From: Clostridia bacterium
Lineage (GTDB): Bacteria > Bacillota > Clostridia > Oscillospirales > CAG-272
Assembly (NCBI GenBank): GCA_017503325.1
Contig: JAFVTI010000031.1
Location: forward strand, 1 to 56,199
Reading direction: 5' to 3'
DNA length: 56,199 nt
A program made the translations under genes and the position numbers. Under the pieces are notes generated by a model. That model was given only the letters and a program-made list of their open reading frames with translations, did not search any database and was not told the DNA's origin. Position 1 is the stretch's first letter. The number at the start of each line of letters is the position of its first letter. Shown piece by piece: positions 6,487 to 15,589 of this stretch.

Positions 6487-8435
6487 TGAAGCTCAAAAAA
6501 AGTCAGAAAAGGGTACTGGTCCGCATCATTGTGGCGGCTGCTTTACTGCTGCTTTGTCATATTCTGATCGGCGGACACAGTCATTTCGGAGAAAATCACG
6601 GACACGTGCATCTGCCCGATTGGGCGGCTGCGCTTTGCTATCTCGTGCCGTATTTTATCATCGGTTACGATATTTTGTGGAAGGCCGTGCGCGGTATTTT
6701 TCACGGTCAGCTGTTTGACGAGAATTTCCTCATGGCAGTCGCCACGGTGGGCGTGCTTTCGATCGGTCTTTTCCCCGATCAGGAGCCCGAATACCTGGAA
6801 GCTGTCATGGTCATGCTGCTTTATCAGACGGGCGAGCTGTTCCAGAGCATCGCGGTGGGCAAGAGCAGAAACGCGATCGCTTCGCTCATGGAGATCTGTC
6901 CCGACACCGCAAACGTCGAGCGCGACGGTAAGGTTGAGGAGGTATTTCCCGATGAGGTCGCGGTGGACGATATCATTGTGGTCAAGCCGGGCGAAAAGGT
7001 GCCGCTGGACGGCACGGTTATCGAAGGTGCAAGCAGCCTGAACACGGTTGCCCTGACGGGGGAATCCAACCCGCGCGACGTCTCGGTTGGCGACGGTGTG
7101 ATCAGCGGCTGCATCAATATGAATGGCGTGCTTCGTGTACGCGTCGAAAAGGAATTCGGAGAGTCCACGGTTTCCAAGATCTTGGAGCTTGTTGAGACCT
7201 CGGGCGACAAAAAATCCAAGAGCGAGGCGTATATTACGCGCTTTGCCCGCTGGTATACCCCCATTGTGGTGTGCTCGGCTGCCGCGCTTGCCATCCTGCC
7301 GCCTGTGATCATGGGTTTGATCGGCGGCTTTGAAAGTGCACCGTGGAGCGAGTGGATTTTGCGCGCCATCAATTTCCTGATCATTTCCTGTCCCTGTGCG
7401 CTAGTCATTTCGGTGCCCATGTCCTTCTTTGGCGGCATCGGCGGCGCGTCCAGACATGGTATTCTGATCAAGGGCTCCAATTACCTGGAGGCACTTGCCA
7501 AGGCGGAAACGGTGGTATTTGACAAGACCGGCACGCTGACCAAGGGCAACTTCAAGGTCACGGCCATTCATCCCGAAAAGATCGACGAGCAGGCTTTGCT
7601 TGATCTGGCCGCCACGGCAGAAAGCTACTCGGATCACCCCATCTCCCGCTCGCTCAAGCAGGCGTATGCCAAGGAAGTGGACAACAGCCGCGTGGGTGAG
7701 GTGCGCGAGATCGCAGGGCATGGCATCAAGGCTATGATCGACGGCAAGCAGGTCTGCGTAGGCAACCGCAAATTCATGCGCAGCATTGGTGCGCAGTGGC
7801 ACGAATGTGATGCTGTGGGCACGGTGGTGCACGTGGCGGTAGACGGAGAATACGAAGGGCACATCATCGTGTCCGACGAGATCAAGCCGGATGCCGAGAA
7901 AGGCATTGCGCAGCTGCGCAAGCTGGGCGTCAAAAAGACGGTCATGCTGACGGGTGACGCATCTGCCACGGGGCGCGCGATCGGCGAGAGACTTGGTGTG
8001 GACGAGGTGCACAGCGAGCTTTTGCCCGAGGGCAAGGTGAAAAAGCTTGAGGAGCTGATTGCACAGAAGTCTCCCAAGGGTCAGGTCGTGTACGTGGGCG
8101 ACGGCATCAACGACGCACCCGTGCTGGCAAGAGGAGATATCGGTATTGCAATGGGTGCGCTTGGCTCGGATGCAGCCATTGAGGCGGCCGACGTGGTGCT
8201 CATGGACGACAAGCCCTCCAAGGTGGCAACCGCCATCCGCATAAGCCGCAGAACGCTTTCTATCGTGCGTCAGAATATCGTGTTCGCCATTGGCGTCAAG
8301 GTCATTGTGCTTGTGTTGAGCTTGCTGCCGTTTATCGGTACGCTGCCGCCCATCGTGGCCATCTTTGCCGACGTGGGTGTTATGATCCTTGCCGTGCTCA
8401 ACGCCATGCGCGCGTTATATGTACCAAAAAAGTAA
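6486..8435 (+). CDS. P1B-type heavy-metal-exporting ATPase (Zn/Cd/Pb class)
   Basis: A 649-residue membrane pump that uses ATP to export divalent metal from the cytoplasm. The transmembrane metal motif Cys302-Pro-Cys304, the phosphorylation site Asp346 in DKTGTLTKG, a TGES loop near residue 200 and a GDGINDAP hinge near residue 540 are all present. The last membrane helix carries a DVGVMILAVLNAMR segment, whose Asp marks the Zn/Cd/Pb (P1B-2) group in E. coli ZntA. The N terminus has a His-rich loop (GGHSHFGENHGHVH) between helices and no HMA domain. The start ATG overlaps the stop of the upstream HMA gene. Copper is unlikely given the Asp-containing helix, but the exact ion is not determined. 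Confidence 0.9.
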   Translation: MKLKKSQKRVLVRIIVAAALLLLCHILIGGHSHFGENHGHVHLPDWAAALCYLVPYFIIGYDILWKAVRGIFHGQLFDENFLMAVATVGVLSIGLFPDQEPEYLEAVMVMLLYQTGELFQSIAVGKSRNAIASLMEICPDTANVERDGKVEEVFPDEVAVDDIIVVKPGEKVPLDGTVIEGASSLNTVALTGESNPRDVSVGDGVISGCINMNGVLRVRVEKEFGESTVSKILELVETSGDKKSKSEAYITRFARWYTPIVVCSAAALAILPPVIMGLIGGFESAPWSEWILRAINFLIISCPCALVISVPMSFFGGIGGASRHGILIKGSNYLEALAKAETVVFDKTGTLTKGNFKVTAIHPEKIDEQALLDLAATAESYSDHPISRSLKQAYAKEVDNSRVGEVREIAGHGIKAMIDGKQVCVGNRKFMRSIGAQWHECDAVGTVVHVAVDGEYEGHIIVSDEIKPDAEKGIAQLRKLGVKKTVMLTGDASATGRAIGERLGVDEVHSELLPEGKVKKLEELIAQKSPKGQVVYVGDGINDAPVLARGDIGIAMGALGSDAAIEAADVVLMDDKPSKVATAIRISRRTLSIVRQNIVFAIGVKVIVLVLSLLPFIGTLPPIVAIFADVGVMILAVLNAMRALYVPKK

Positions 8436-8460
8436 GCATGAAATTGGTCAACTATCCAAA

Positions 8461-8496
8461 AACGCGGGAATGCTCTTGCATTCCCGCGTTTGTTTT
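8461..8496 (+). terminator. Terminator overlapping the next promoter
   Basis: Stem AACGCGGGAATG / CATTCCCGCGTT with a 6-base loop, followed by TGTTTT. It ends the ATPase unit. The -35 box of the next gene is embedded in its loop and 3' arm. Confidence 0.75.
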
Positions 8497-8504
8497 GCTA
8501 TAAT
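8476..8504 (+). promoter_or_regulatory. Promoter of the GH99-like surface protein gene
   Basis: TTGCAT at 8476-8481 and TATAAT at 8499-8504, spaced by 17. The -35 overlaps the preceding terminator hairpin. Confidence 0.65.
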
Positions 8505-8541
8505 TAAAATGTATATCCTTGCTGATAGAAAGGAAAAAGAC

Positions 8542-11361
8542 ATGAAAAAGACAGTACTTTTGATTACATCCCTGATTCTTTGTCTTGCCTGCATTGCAGG
8601 CACCGTGGTCACGGTCTTTGCGGGTTCATCGGCTACCGCGTCGGATTCTACGACGTTTGAAACCTCCGTGCCCGGTCTGCTGTATGATTTCAGCCTGTCC
8701 GAAACTGCGGATGATTTCAGAAACGGTCACGACACCGTGCACGAGGAAAAGGACGGTTATTATTCCTTTGTCATCACGGGCAGCGACCCTTACGTCTGGC
8801 TCAGCGAGCCCGGCGTCAAGTGTGCCGATGCTAAGTACGTGCTGTTTTATTATCGCACCGATTGCCCCGCACAGGGCGAGCTTTTCGTGCAGAGAAGTGA
8901 CGGTGTGGAAATGGGGCAGGGCGGCTCTCACAAAAGCTGGCAATGGAACGCAAGCGGTGAATGGGAAAAGCAGATCGTTTACTTGGATTCCTGGGCAGAT
9001 GCAAATGCATCCTTGAAGATCGTGCGTCTTGACCCCTTGGCAAACGGTCCGTTTGTCAACGGCGAGACTACCATTGACATTGCCTATATCGCGTTCTTTG
9101 CAAGCGAGGAGGATGCGAGCAACTTCAACATGGAGGAATACAAGAAGTATCTTGCTTACGAGCAGCAGCTCAAGGCAGAGGAAGAGTCCAAGAGACAGGA
9201 AGAGGAAGAGGCAAACAAGCAGGTGGAATGGGCTGATCCCACCCCCGAAGAGCTTCCCACCTTTTCTGTGGACAACGAGCAGGGCAGTCTGACCTACGCT
9301 GTTTCTGCAGACGGCAAGGAAGTCACTATCTCCTATCTGCTCAACGGTGAGACGGTCAGCTATACCGTCCCCAATAAAGTCAACTATGTTTTTGGCGGCT
9401 ATGCGGGTACGGATGATCTTGGCAGAAGCCTGTATACTCAGTACAGTCAGTATACCACTACAAACCATAAGCAGTACGTATCCGATCCGGAAACGGTCGG
9501 CGTGTACGGTCAGAATGGTGAGCACTACGTGGGCATCTTCTATTTCCTTTGGATGGGCGAGCACCAGGATACCGGTGTGTGGGATATGACGCACATCGTA
9601 GAGAAATATGGCGAGGACGCCTTCAACACCAAGACCTGTAATGCATGGGGCCCCGTCGGTCAGATGCACTATTTTGCAGAGCCCCTGTACGGCTACTATT
9701 ATTCCAGCGACCAATGGGTCATGCGTAAGCACATGGAGCTGCTCTCCAATGCAGGCGTAGACTTCCTTTATATCGACGTGACCAACGGTTATGAGTACTA
9801 CGACAACGCCATCAAGCTTATGCAGGTTTGCCACGAGCTCAACGAGCAGGGATACGACGCACCCGAGATCGTGTTCTACACGCACTCAAGCAGCGCAAAT
9901 GTGGTCAGAACGCTGTATAACAAGATCTATGCCAAGAACCAGTATCCCGATACCTGGCTGTACGTGGACGGAAAGCCTCTGATCATTGCAGAGTACAGCG
10001 ATAACATTGATGATTTCTTCACCATTCGTCTGCCTCAGTGGCCTAACGAGGGCACCAAGAAGAACGCGTGGCCCTGGATGGATTTCACCTGGCCGCAGAG
10101 AGTTTTCAAGAACAGCGAGGGGGATGGTGAAGCCATCAGCATTTCCATGGCACAGCATGCGGGTACGGTGCAGTTCAGCGACTCCGCATTCTACGGTGAC
10201 CGCTCCAACCGCGGCCGCTCCTATAACGGCACCTACGACCTGCTGACGCCCGATTCCTACAAGCTGGGCATCAACTTCCAGTACCAGTTTGACAGGGCAC
10301 TGTCCAGGGACGTCAAGTACGTGCTGATCACGGGCTGGAACGAATGGGTCGCGCAGCGTCAGCCTACCGATAACGGTACCATCCGCTTTGTGGATACCTC
10401 CTCGCTGGAGTTCTCCCGCGACGTGGAAATGACCATTACCGATTATTACTTCGATAACTACTACATGCAGATGATCTACAACATCCAGGCACTCAAGGGA
10501 GCTGCTCCCGCCATCGTGCAGGATGCGCGCAATCCCATCAACGTCACGGGTGATTTTGCGCAGTGGGATAACGTGGCGATCACCTATTACGACGTAAAGG
10601 GCGACACCGTGGACCGTAACGGCAAAGCGTTCGGAAACCAGATCATGACCAACACCACGGGTAGAAACGACATTGTTTCTTCCAAGGTCACCCAGGATAC
10701 CACCTACCTTTACTTCTACGTGCAGACCGCGGACGATATCACCAAGCCCGTATCCGATACCTCCTGGATGCAGCTGTTCCTTGACGTGGACGGCAATGCA
10801 GAGACCGGCTGGTACGGCTATGATTTCATTGTCAACTACAAGGCGGGCGAGGACTTTACCACCACGGTTGCCAAGTACACGGGCACGGACGGCGCATACG
10901 CGTTTGACGAGTGCGGTACGGTTTCTTACCGCGTCAAGGGCAATCAGATGATGATCGCGGTTCCCATGGAAATGCTGGGTGTGAAATTCTACAATCAGAT
11001 CAGCATGCAGTTCAAGTGGGCGGACAGCGACACGATGCTTGACGAAATGGCTGATTTCTATATCGACGGTGACGCAGCCCCCTTGGGCAGACTCAATTAC
11101 GTATATCAGAACTACATCCCCGGTGTCTCTACCGACATAAAGCCCGCTAAGGTCATCACCATGGCCGAGAAGGCCGCAGGGGAAGAGAACTACTTTGGCG
11201 TTGTGACCACCGATACAGAGCCCGAAGAAGCTCCCACGACCGGTTCCGAAACCGAAGTCGAGGTAGATGTCGAGGGCGGCTGCAAGGCGGTTGCCAGCGG
11301 CATGATGCTGATCGCGCTTGTCGGCCTGTGCGCTTGCGTGCTCGGAAAGAAGAAGGACTGA
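8542..11361 (+). CDS. Cell-surface GH99/GH71-like glycosidase with CBM9-like domain and Gly-Cys anchor
   Basis: A 939-residue exported protein starting at the ATG behind AAAGGA; a longer upstream reading frame runs back into the ATPase gene and is rejected. Residues 1-30 are a signal peptide. An N-terminal beta domain (about 45-190) is followed by an acidic coiled stretch, then a catalytic-type region (about 330-660) with VGIFYFLWMGEHQ, a TIM-barrel FLYIDVTNGYEYY segment and ITGWNEW, features shared by GH99, GH71 and WbsX-like proteins that act on mannan-type or related glycans. Residues about 670-870 resemble a CBM9/DOMON-type carbohydrate-binding domain (DVDGNAETGWYGYDF). A Thr/Glu-rich linker then leads to GGCKAVASG, a membrane helix and GKKKD. 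The last base of its TGA overlaps the next gene. The substrate is unknown. Confidence 0.7.
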   Translation: MKKTVLLITSLILCLACIAGTVVTVFAGSSATASDSTTFETSVPGLLYDFSLSETADDFRNGHDTVHEEKDGYYSFVITGSDPYVWLSEPGVKCADAKYVLFYYRTDCPAQGELFVQRSDGVEMGQGGSHKSWQWNASGEWEKQIVYLDSWADANASLKIVRLDPLANGPFVNGETTIDIAYIAFFASEEDASNFNMEEYKKYLAYEQQLKAEEESKRQEEEEANKQVEWADPTPEELPTFSVDNEQGSLTYAVSADGKEVTISYLLNGETVSYTVPNKVNYVFGGYAGTDDLGRSLYTQYSQYTTTNHKQYVSDPETVGVYGQNGEHYVGIFYFLWMGEHQDTGVWDMTHIVEKYGEDAFNTKTCNAWGPVGQMHYFAEPLYGYYYSSDQWVMRKHMELLSNAGVDFLYIDVTNGYEYYDNAIKLMQVCHELNEQGYDAPEIVFYTHSSSANVVRTLYNKIYAKNQYPDTWLYVDGKPLIIAEYSDNIDDFFTIRLPQWPNEGTKKNAWPWMDFTWPQRVFKNSEGDGEAISISMAQHAGTVQFSDSAFYGDRSNRGRSYNGTYDLLTPDSYKLGINFQYQFDRALSRDVKYVLITGWNEWVAQRQPTDNGTIRFVDTSSLEFSRDVEMTITDYYFDNYYMQMIYNIQALKGAAPAIVQDARNPINVTGDFAQWDNVAITYYDVKGDTVDRNGKAFGNQIMTNTTGRNDIVSSKVTQDTTYLYFYVQTADDITKPVSDTSWMQLFLDVDGNAETGWYGYDFIVNYKAGEDFTTTVAKYTGTDGAYAFDECGTVSYRVKGNQMMIAVPMEMLGVKFYNQISMQFKWADSDTMLDEMADFYIDGDAAPLGRLNYVYQNYIPGVSTDIKPAKVITMAEKAAGEENYFGVVTTDTEPEEAPTTGSETEVEVDVEGGCKAVASGMMLIALVGLCACVLGKKKD

Positions 11362-11651
11362 TGCTAAGGCTTTTGTTCAGAGCACCGAGCGGTAAGGACT
11401 ATATCTATCTCGGATATCCCATGCATCTGACACCCACCGAATTCCGCATTCTCGATTACATCGCAGAGCGGCAGGGAGGTGCAGCGGATGCCGACGAGCT
11501 GGCTGCGCATTGCTATCCCGGCAAGAGCGCAGATGCGGCGAACGTCTCGGTGCGCGTCAGCACCATCAATCAAAAGGCACACACCATAGGCGGCAGAAAG
11601 CTTTTGCACCTGGTGAAGGGGCGCGGATATAAGATCTGCGACGATATTTGA
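11361..11651 (+). CDS. Stand-alone OmpR/PhoB-type winged-helix DNA-binding protein
   Basis: A 96-residue protein consisting only of the C-terminal DNA-binding domain of OmpR/PhoB response regulators: an N-terminal beta sheet, LTPTEFRILDYI, a recognition-helix region NVSVRVSTINQKA and the wing LVKGRGYKI. The receiver domain and its phosphorylated Asp are absent, and no histidine kinase is nearby. The start overlaps the upstream stop (TGATG), so its translation should depend on the surface glycosidase gene. A strong terminator follows directly. It may regulate the same unit or unrelated genes; the targets are unknown. Confidence 0.75.
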   Translation: MLRLLFRAPSGKDYIYLGYPMHLTPTEFRILDYIAERQGGAADADELAAHCYPGKSADAANVSVRVSTINQKAHTIGGRKLLHLVKGRGYKICDDI

Positions 11652-11655
11652 ATTT

Positions 11656-11690
11656 GTTGCGGGCAACGTGGGTTGCCCGCAACTTTTCTG
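11656..11690 (+). terminator. Terminator after the winged-helix gene
   Basis: Perfect 12-base stem GTTGCGGGCAAC / GTTGCCCGCAAC with GTGG loop followed by TTTTCTG. Confidence 0.8.
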
Positions 11691-11719
11691 TTGACGGAAA
11701 CCGAATTTTTTGCTATAAT
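11691..11719 (+). promoter_or_regulatory. Promoter of recG
   Basis: TTGACG at 11691-11696 and TATAAT at 11714-11719 with 17 bases between, immediately behind the terminator of the preceding unit. Confidence 0.75.
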
Positions 11720-11750
11720 AAAGAAAATATCAGAGAAAGGAGCAGCACCC

Positions 11751-13889
11751 ATGCAGGACGTCAGAGATATTCCCATCAAAGCGCTGCGCGGCGTAGGGCC
11801 CGCCAAGGAGGCGGCGTACGCAAGGCTGGGCATTTTTACGGTGGGGGATCTGCTTTATCATTTTCCGCGCGCCTATGAGAACCGCGGCAACGTCAAGCGT
11901 CTTTGCGAGAGCGACGGGCAGAACAAGATGTCGGTGATCATGACCGTAGGCACACAGCCGCGCCGCGCCATGATCCGCAGAGGCATGACCTTAGTCAAAT
12001 TCCGTGCGTATGACGACAGCTCGGATTGCGAGGTCGTGTATATCAACCAGGACTACGTGCAAAGCATGTTCCCGGTGGGTGGGCTGTTCCGATTTTACGG
12101 CAAGGTGGAGCGGGATAAAAACCGCTACCGCATGACCTCTCCCGTGGCAGAACCGGTCACAGAGGGGCAGGTGCTGCCGCCCTTGCACCCGGTCTATCCC
12201 TTGACCGAGGGGCTTTCCTCCAAGCAGATCGGCCAGCACATGGAAATGGCACTCGCGCTTGCCGCGCAGGGGCTGGAGGATCCAATCCCCGAGCAGATCC
12301 GCGTGCGCGAGGGGCTTTGCACCTTGTCGTTTGCCTTGCGGGCTATGCATAAGCCCACAGATCTTGCAAGCGTGGAGATCGCCAAGCACAGGCTGATGTT
12401 TGAGGAGCTTTTCCTGTTTGGCGTGGGCTTGCGCAGCGCCAAGCATACAACAGAGCAAATCCCCGCGCCCGCTTGCACCCAAAACGACCTTTCCGCGTTT
12501 TTGTCGCTGCTGCCTTACGAGCTGACCGAGGCGCAGCGCCGTACGGTGGAGCAGATCAAGGCCGATATGGCCAAGCCCTACGCCATGACGCGCATGGTGG
12601 TGGGTGACGTTGGCTGCGGCAAAACGGTTTGCGCAGCAGCCGCTGCCGTGATCGCCGTGCAAAGCGGCAGACAGGCCGCCATTATGGTGCCCACCGAGAT
12701 CCTTGCAAGACAGCATTACGCCGATCTTGCGCCGTATTTTGAATCTCTTGGCATTCGTTGCAGCCTTCTGATCGGTGCCATGACCGCAGCACAAAAGAAA
12801 AAGGTGCACGCGGCAATGGCTGCAGAGGATGAGAGCGCGCGCGTGCAGGTGGTGATCGGCACGCAGGCGCTGCTTTCCGAGGGCGTGGAATTTGCAGCCC
12901 CCGGACTTGTGATCACCGATGAGCAGCATCGATTCGGCGTGGCACAGCGTGCCAAGCTTTCGGATAAAAATGCGCACGCGCATCTGCTTTGCATGAGTGC
13001 AACACCCATCCCGCGCTCGCTTGCGCTGGTGATGTACGGCGATCTGGCAGTTTCGCGTATCGATACCATGCCGCCCGGCAGGCAAAGGGTGGATACCTTT
13101 GCGGTCAATCAATCCTATCGCGCACGCCTTGACGCCTTTATTCGCAAAAACGTGGACGAGGGTGGACAGGTCTACGTGGTTTGCCCCGCAGTCGAGGAGC
13201 AGGAGGACGAGGAGGATCTGCTGCTGGAGGAGATCGGTATGGCAAAAGAAAGCAAGCCGCCCTTGCAGGCGGCGGTGCAGTATGCCCAGCAGCTTGCAGA
13301 GCGGCTTGAAGGGTATTCCGTGGCGTTTGTGCACGGTAAGATGAAGCCGAAGGAAAAGGACGAGGTCATGAACCGCTTTGCCTCGGGCGAGATCGATATC
13401 CTGGTTTCCACAACGGTGATCGAGGTGGGCGTCAACGTGCCCAATGCGTGTCTGATGATCGTGGAAAACGCCGAGCGATTCGGGCTTTCACAGCTGCACC
13501 AGCTGCGCGGACGCGTCGGACGCGGCAAGCGCAAGTCGTATTGCGTGCTGGTGGCGGGTGCTATGACCGATCGCGAGATCGGCGAGGTGGCACAGCGCAG
13601 ATTGCAGACCATGAAGAGCACGTACGACGGCTTTACCATAGCCGAGCAGGACCTTGCGCAAAGGGGCCCGGGTGATTTCTTTGCCAAGAGCTCGGGCGGG
13701 GCGATCCGACAGAGCGGCGGCGTGGAATTCCGCCTTGCCTCCGGGTGCTCGGACGGAGATCTGCTTACCCGCGCATTTTCGGCAGCCGACGAGGTGGTTG
13801 CAGACGAGCAGCTGCTCGCGCATCCCGCTCTTGCCGATGCGGTCGGGCGTATGTTTGCGGATGCCGCCAATCACGATATGATGAACTGA
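11751..13889 (+). CDS. recG: ATP-dependent DNA helicase RecG
   Basis: A 712-residue branch-migration helicase that remodels stalled replication forks and Holliday junctions in the cytoplasm. The N-terminal wedge/OB domain (about 1-240, starting with a helix-hairpin motif LRGVGPAKEAAYARLG) is followed by two RecA-like helicase domains: Walker A GDVGCGKT at about 285-291, motif II DEQH at 390-393, SATPIPRSL, and the C-terminal TTVIEVGVNVP and QLRGRVGRG motifs. Length is usual for the family. The ATG at 11751 is preceded by GAAAGGAG; a reading frame starting 26 codons earlier overlaps the promoter. The gene is transcribed alone and ends at a two-way terminator. Confidence 0.97.
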   Translation: MQDVRDIPIKALRGVGPAKEAAYARLGIFTVGDLLYHFPRAYENRGNVKRLCESDGQNKMSVIMTVGTQPRRAMIRRGMTLVKFRAYDDSSDCEVVYINQDYVQSMFPVGGLFRFYGKVERDKNRYRMTSPVAEPVTEGQVLPPLHPVYPLTEGLSSKQIGQHMEMALALAAQGLEDPIPEQIRVREGLCTLSFALRAMHKPTDLASVEIAKHRLMFEELFLFGVGLRSAKHTTEQIPAPACTQNDLSAFLSLLPYELTEAQRRTVEQIKADMAKPYAMTRMVVGDVGCGKTVCAAAAAVIAVQSGRQAAIMVPTEILARQHYADLAPYFESLGIRCSLLIGAMTAAQKKKVHAAMAAEDESARVQVVIGTQALLSEGVEFAAPGLVITDEQHRFGVAQRAKLSDKNAHAHLLCMSATPIPRSLALVMYGDLAVSRIDTMPPGRQRVDTFAVNQSYRARLDAFIRKNVDEGGQVYVVCPAVEEQEDEEDLLLEEIGMAKESKPPLQAAVQYAQQLAERLEGYSVAFVHGKMKPKEKDEVMNRFASGEIDILVSTTVIEVGVNVPNACLMIVENAERFGLSQLHQLRGRVGRGKRKSYCVLVAGAMTDREIGEVAQRRLQTMKSTYDGFTIAEQDLAQRGPGDFFAKSSGGAIRQSGGVEFRLASGCSDGDLLTRAFSAADEVVADEQLLAHPALADAVGRMFADAANHDMMN

Positions 13890-13890
13890 A

Positions 13891-13927
13891 AAAAGGGAGT
13901 TGCCCGAAAGGCAACTCCCATGTTTTT
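13891..13927. terminator. Bidirectional terminator between recG and the solute-binding gene
   Basis: Stem GGGAGTTGCC / GGCAACTCCC at 13895-13904 and 13910-13919, with an A run on the left and a T run on the right, between two convergent genes. Confidence 0.85.
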
Positions 13928-13937
13928 ATTGATTTTA

Positions 13938-15389
13938 TCAGTCGGTATCCACGTCAAACTTTGCCAGCGTTTTGCTCATCTGCTTCTTGAAGCTGTTGGG
14001 CTTGGTGGAAGCAACGTTGGTCTTGCCGCTGATGAATTTGGCTGCGATCTGGTTGACGTAGCCGCCCCAGGAAGCATCAAATACGTAACCAAGGTCGTAG
14101 ATACGGTTTTCCAGGATCAGCTCGATCATAGGTCTGGATTCCTCGTCTCTGGTGGACTTGGAGATCAGGGAAATGTCGTAGTAAGCAGGGGTCAGGGTAT
14201 CGACAGAGTAAGCTGCCATGGTCTCAACCAAAGCACCGATATTCTCAAGATCTTCACCAACGATGCTGGTGGGAATGGATACCATGCCGCCAACCTCGTT
14301 CATGTGGGAGTAGTACTCGCCCTGTGCCTCGTTGAACATCGGGAAGGGAACTACGCCGAATTCCACGTCGTAGCTGCGCAGACGGATCACGCACTGCATG
14401 CATTCCTGGAAGAACAGCGCATGTCCGTTACCAAAGCAGATTTTACCGTTTTCCACAACGTTCAGATCAGCAACGGTGTTCAGGTCAAGAGCCATGTTCT
14501 TGTCACCGATGATCTGGTAAGAGAGCGGGATGGCTTCTACGGCACGCTCGGTGTCCAGTACGTATTCGGGAACGTCATTAGAATTCTTTGCGGTGATTAC
14601 AATGCCCGCTGCATACATCATGCAGTAGCCGGAGTTGGTGGTGATCGCCGTACCCAGCACGTCAGCGTCATGCTCCATCTTGCCGTTACCGTTGAGGTCC
14701 TTAACGGCGATCTTGGACATGTCGTACATCTTCTGGAAGGTCCACTGCTTGTTGTTGACAAGCTCATAGATATCCTCAAGGCCGTTGTCCTCGGCGATGG
14801 TCTTGTTGAACATAACGATGAAGGTACCGTCGTTATCGCTGGTCAGAAGGTCACCGGTTGCAAAATAGACCTTGTTGCCGATCGACAGCCCCTCAAGAGC
14901 CTTGTGATCCCACCAGGACTGATCAAAGTCCATGTAGGGAACGTCTCGCAGATTCTGCAGATAACCCTTGGTGGAAATGGTCGCACACTGGCCAAGCTTC
15001 TGAATGATGGCATCAAATTCGGAAGCACCGCCCTTCACGTCCTTTTCAACGGCTGCCACGGGATCTGCTACCTGGGTCTCCAGAATGACCAGATCGTACT
15101 TGGTCTGAATGGCGTCGTTTCTGCGGTAAACTGCATCGTTGATGGGGTCGGAAGTCAGCTCCTCCGCGAAAATATCAACCGTGGTCCATTCGGCAGCGTC
15201 TCTGGTCAGGAACATAAACTCCTGGCCGTTATACTTTTTGTCCGGAACGTTCAAAAGATCCAGAACGTTGGTCTCTTCCTCTGCAGCCGTGGTATCTTCC
15301 ACTTGCTCCTCGGTCTGATCATCGGCACAACCGACAAGCAGGGCAGAAAGCATCAGCACAGCCAACAAAAGTGCCAAAAACTTTTTCAT
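13938..15389 (-). CDS. Extracellular solute-binding lipoprotein (ABC sugar transporter type)
   Basis: A 483-residue lipoprotein with a signal peptide and a LLVGC lipobox (Cys21), an acidic linker, then a family 1 solute-binding fold typical of carbohydrate ABC importers. Landmarks are a YNGQEFMFLTRD strand, NDAVYRRND, a FDQSWWDHKALEGLSIG segment and a FIVMFNKTI strand. It should capture an oligosaccharide outside the membrane and deliver it to a permease, but no permease or ATPase gene lies next to it, so it must work with a transporter encoded elsewhere or act as a sensor. GGAGG is 5 bases before the ATG; a longer frame upstream runs through the promoter. It is monocistronic. Confidence 0.85.
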   Translation of the reverse strand: MKKFLALLLAVLMLSALLVGCADDQTEEQVEDTTAAEEETNVLDLLNVPDKKYNGQEFMFLTRDAAEWTTVDIFAEELTSDPINDAVYRRNDAIQTKYDLVILETQVADPVAAVEKDVKGGASEFDAIIQKLGQCATISTKGYLQNLRDVPYMDFDQSWWDHKALEGLSIGNKVYFATGDLLTSDNDGTFIVMFNKTIAEDNGLEDIYELVNNKQWTFQKMYDMSKIAVKDLNGNGKMEHDADVLGTAITTNSGYCMMYAAGIVITAKNSNDVPEYVLDTERAVEAIPLSYQIIGDKNMALDLNTVADLNVVENGKICFGNGHALFFQECMQCVIRLRSYDVEFGVVPFPMFNEAQGEYYSHMNEVGGMVSIPTSIVGEDLENIGALVETMAAYSVDTLTPAYYDISLISKSTRDEESRPMIELILENRIYDLGYVFDASWGGYVNQIAAKFISGKTNVASTKPNSFKKQMSKTLAKFDVDTD

Positions 15390-15437
15390 GTCAACCTCCA
15401 AATAGTAATGATAATGATAGATATAATCACTCATTTC

Positions 15438-15466
15438 ATTATACCTTCCGAATGGCAAAAAGTCAA
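15438..15466 (-). promoter_or_regulatory. Promoter of the solute-binding lipoprotein gene
   Basis: On the minus strand TTGACT (15461-15466) and TATAAT (15438-15443) are spaced by 17 bases. Confidence 0.7.
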
Positions 15467-15531
15467 GGATGAAAGCGAATGCTTTGACAGATTTGTGAAA
15501 ACTACACAATTTGAGACCGCAGGAATTGTGC

Positions 15532-15560
15532 TTGACAGAGAGAGCGGAATATACTATAAT
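15532..15560 (+). promoter_or_regulatory. Promoter of the DUF1934 gene
   Basis: TTGACA at 15532-15537 and TATAAT at 15555-15560, 17-base spacer, divergent from the solute-binding gene promoter. Confidence 0.75.
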
Positions 15561-15589
15561 AATAACAACGACATTTTTTGAGGTAGAAT

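Noticed and set aside
13920..15581. Plus-strand open frame of 553 codons opposite the solute-binding gene
   Set aside because: The minus-strand lipoprotein has signal peptide, ribosome-binding site and promoter; the plus frame runs through that promoter.
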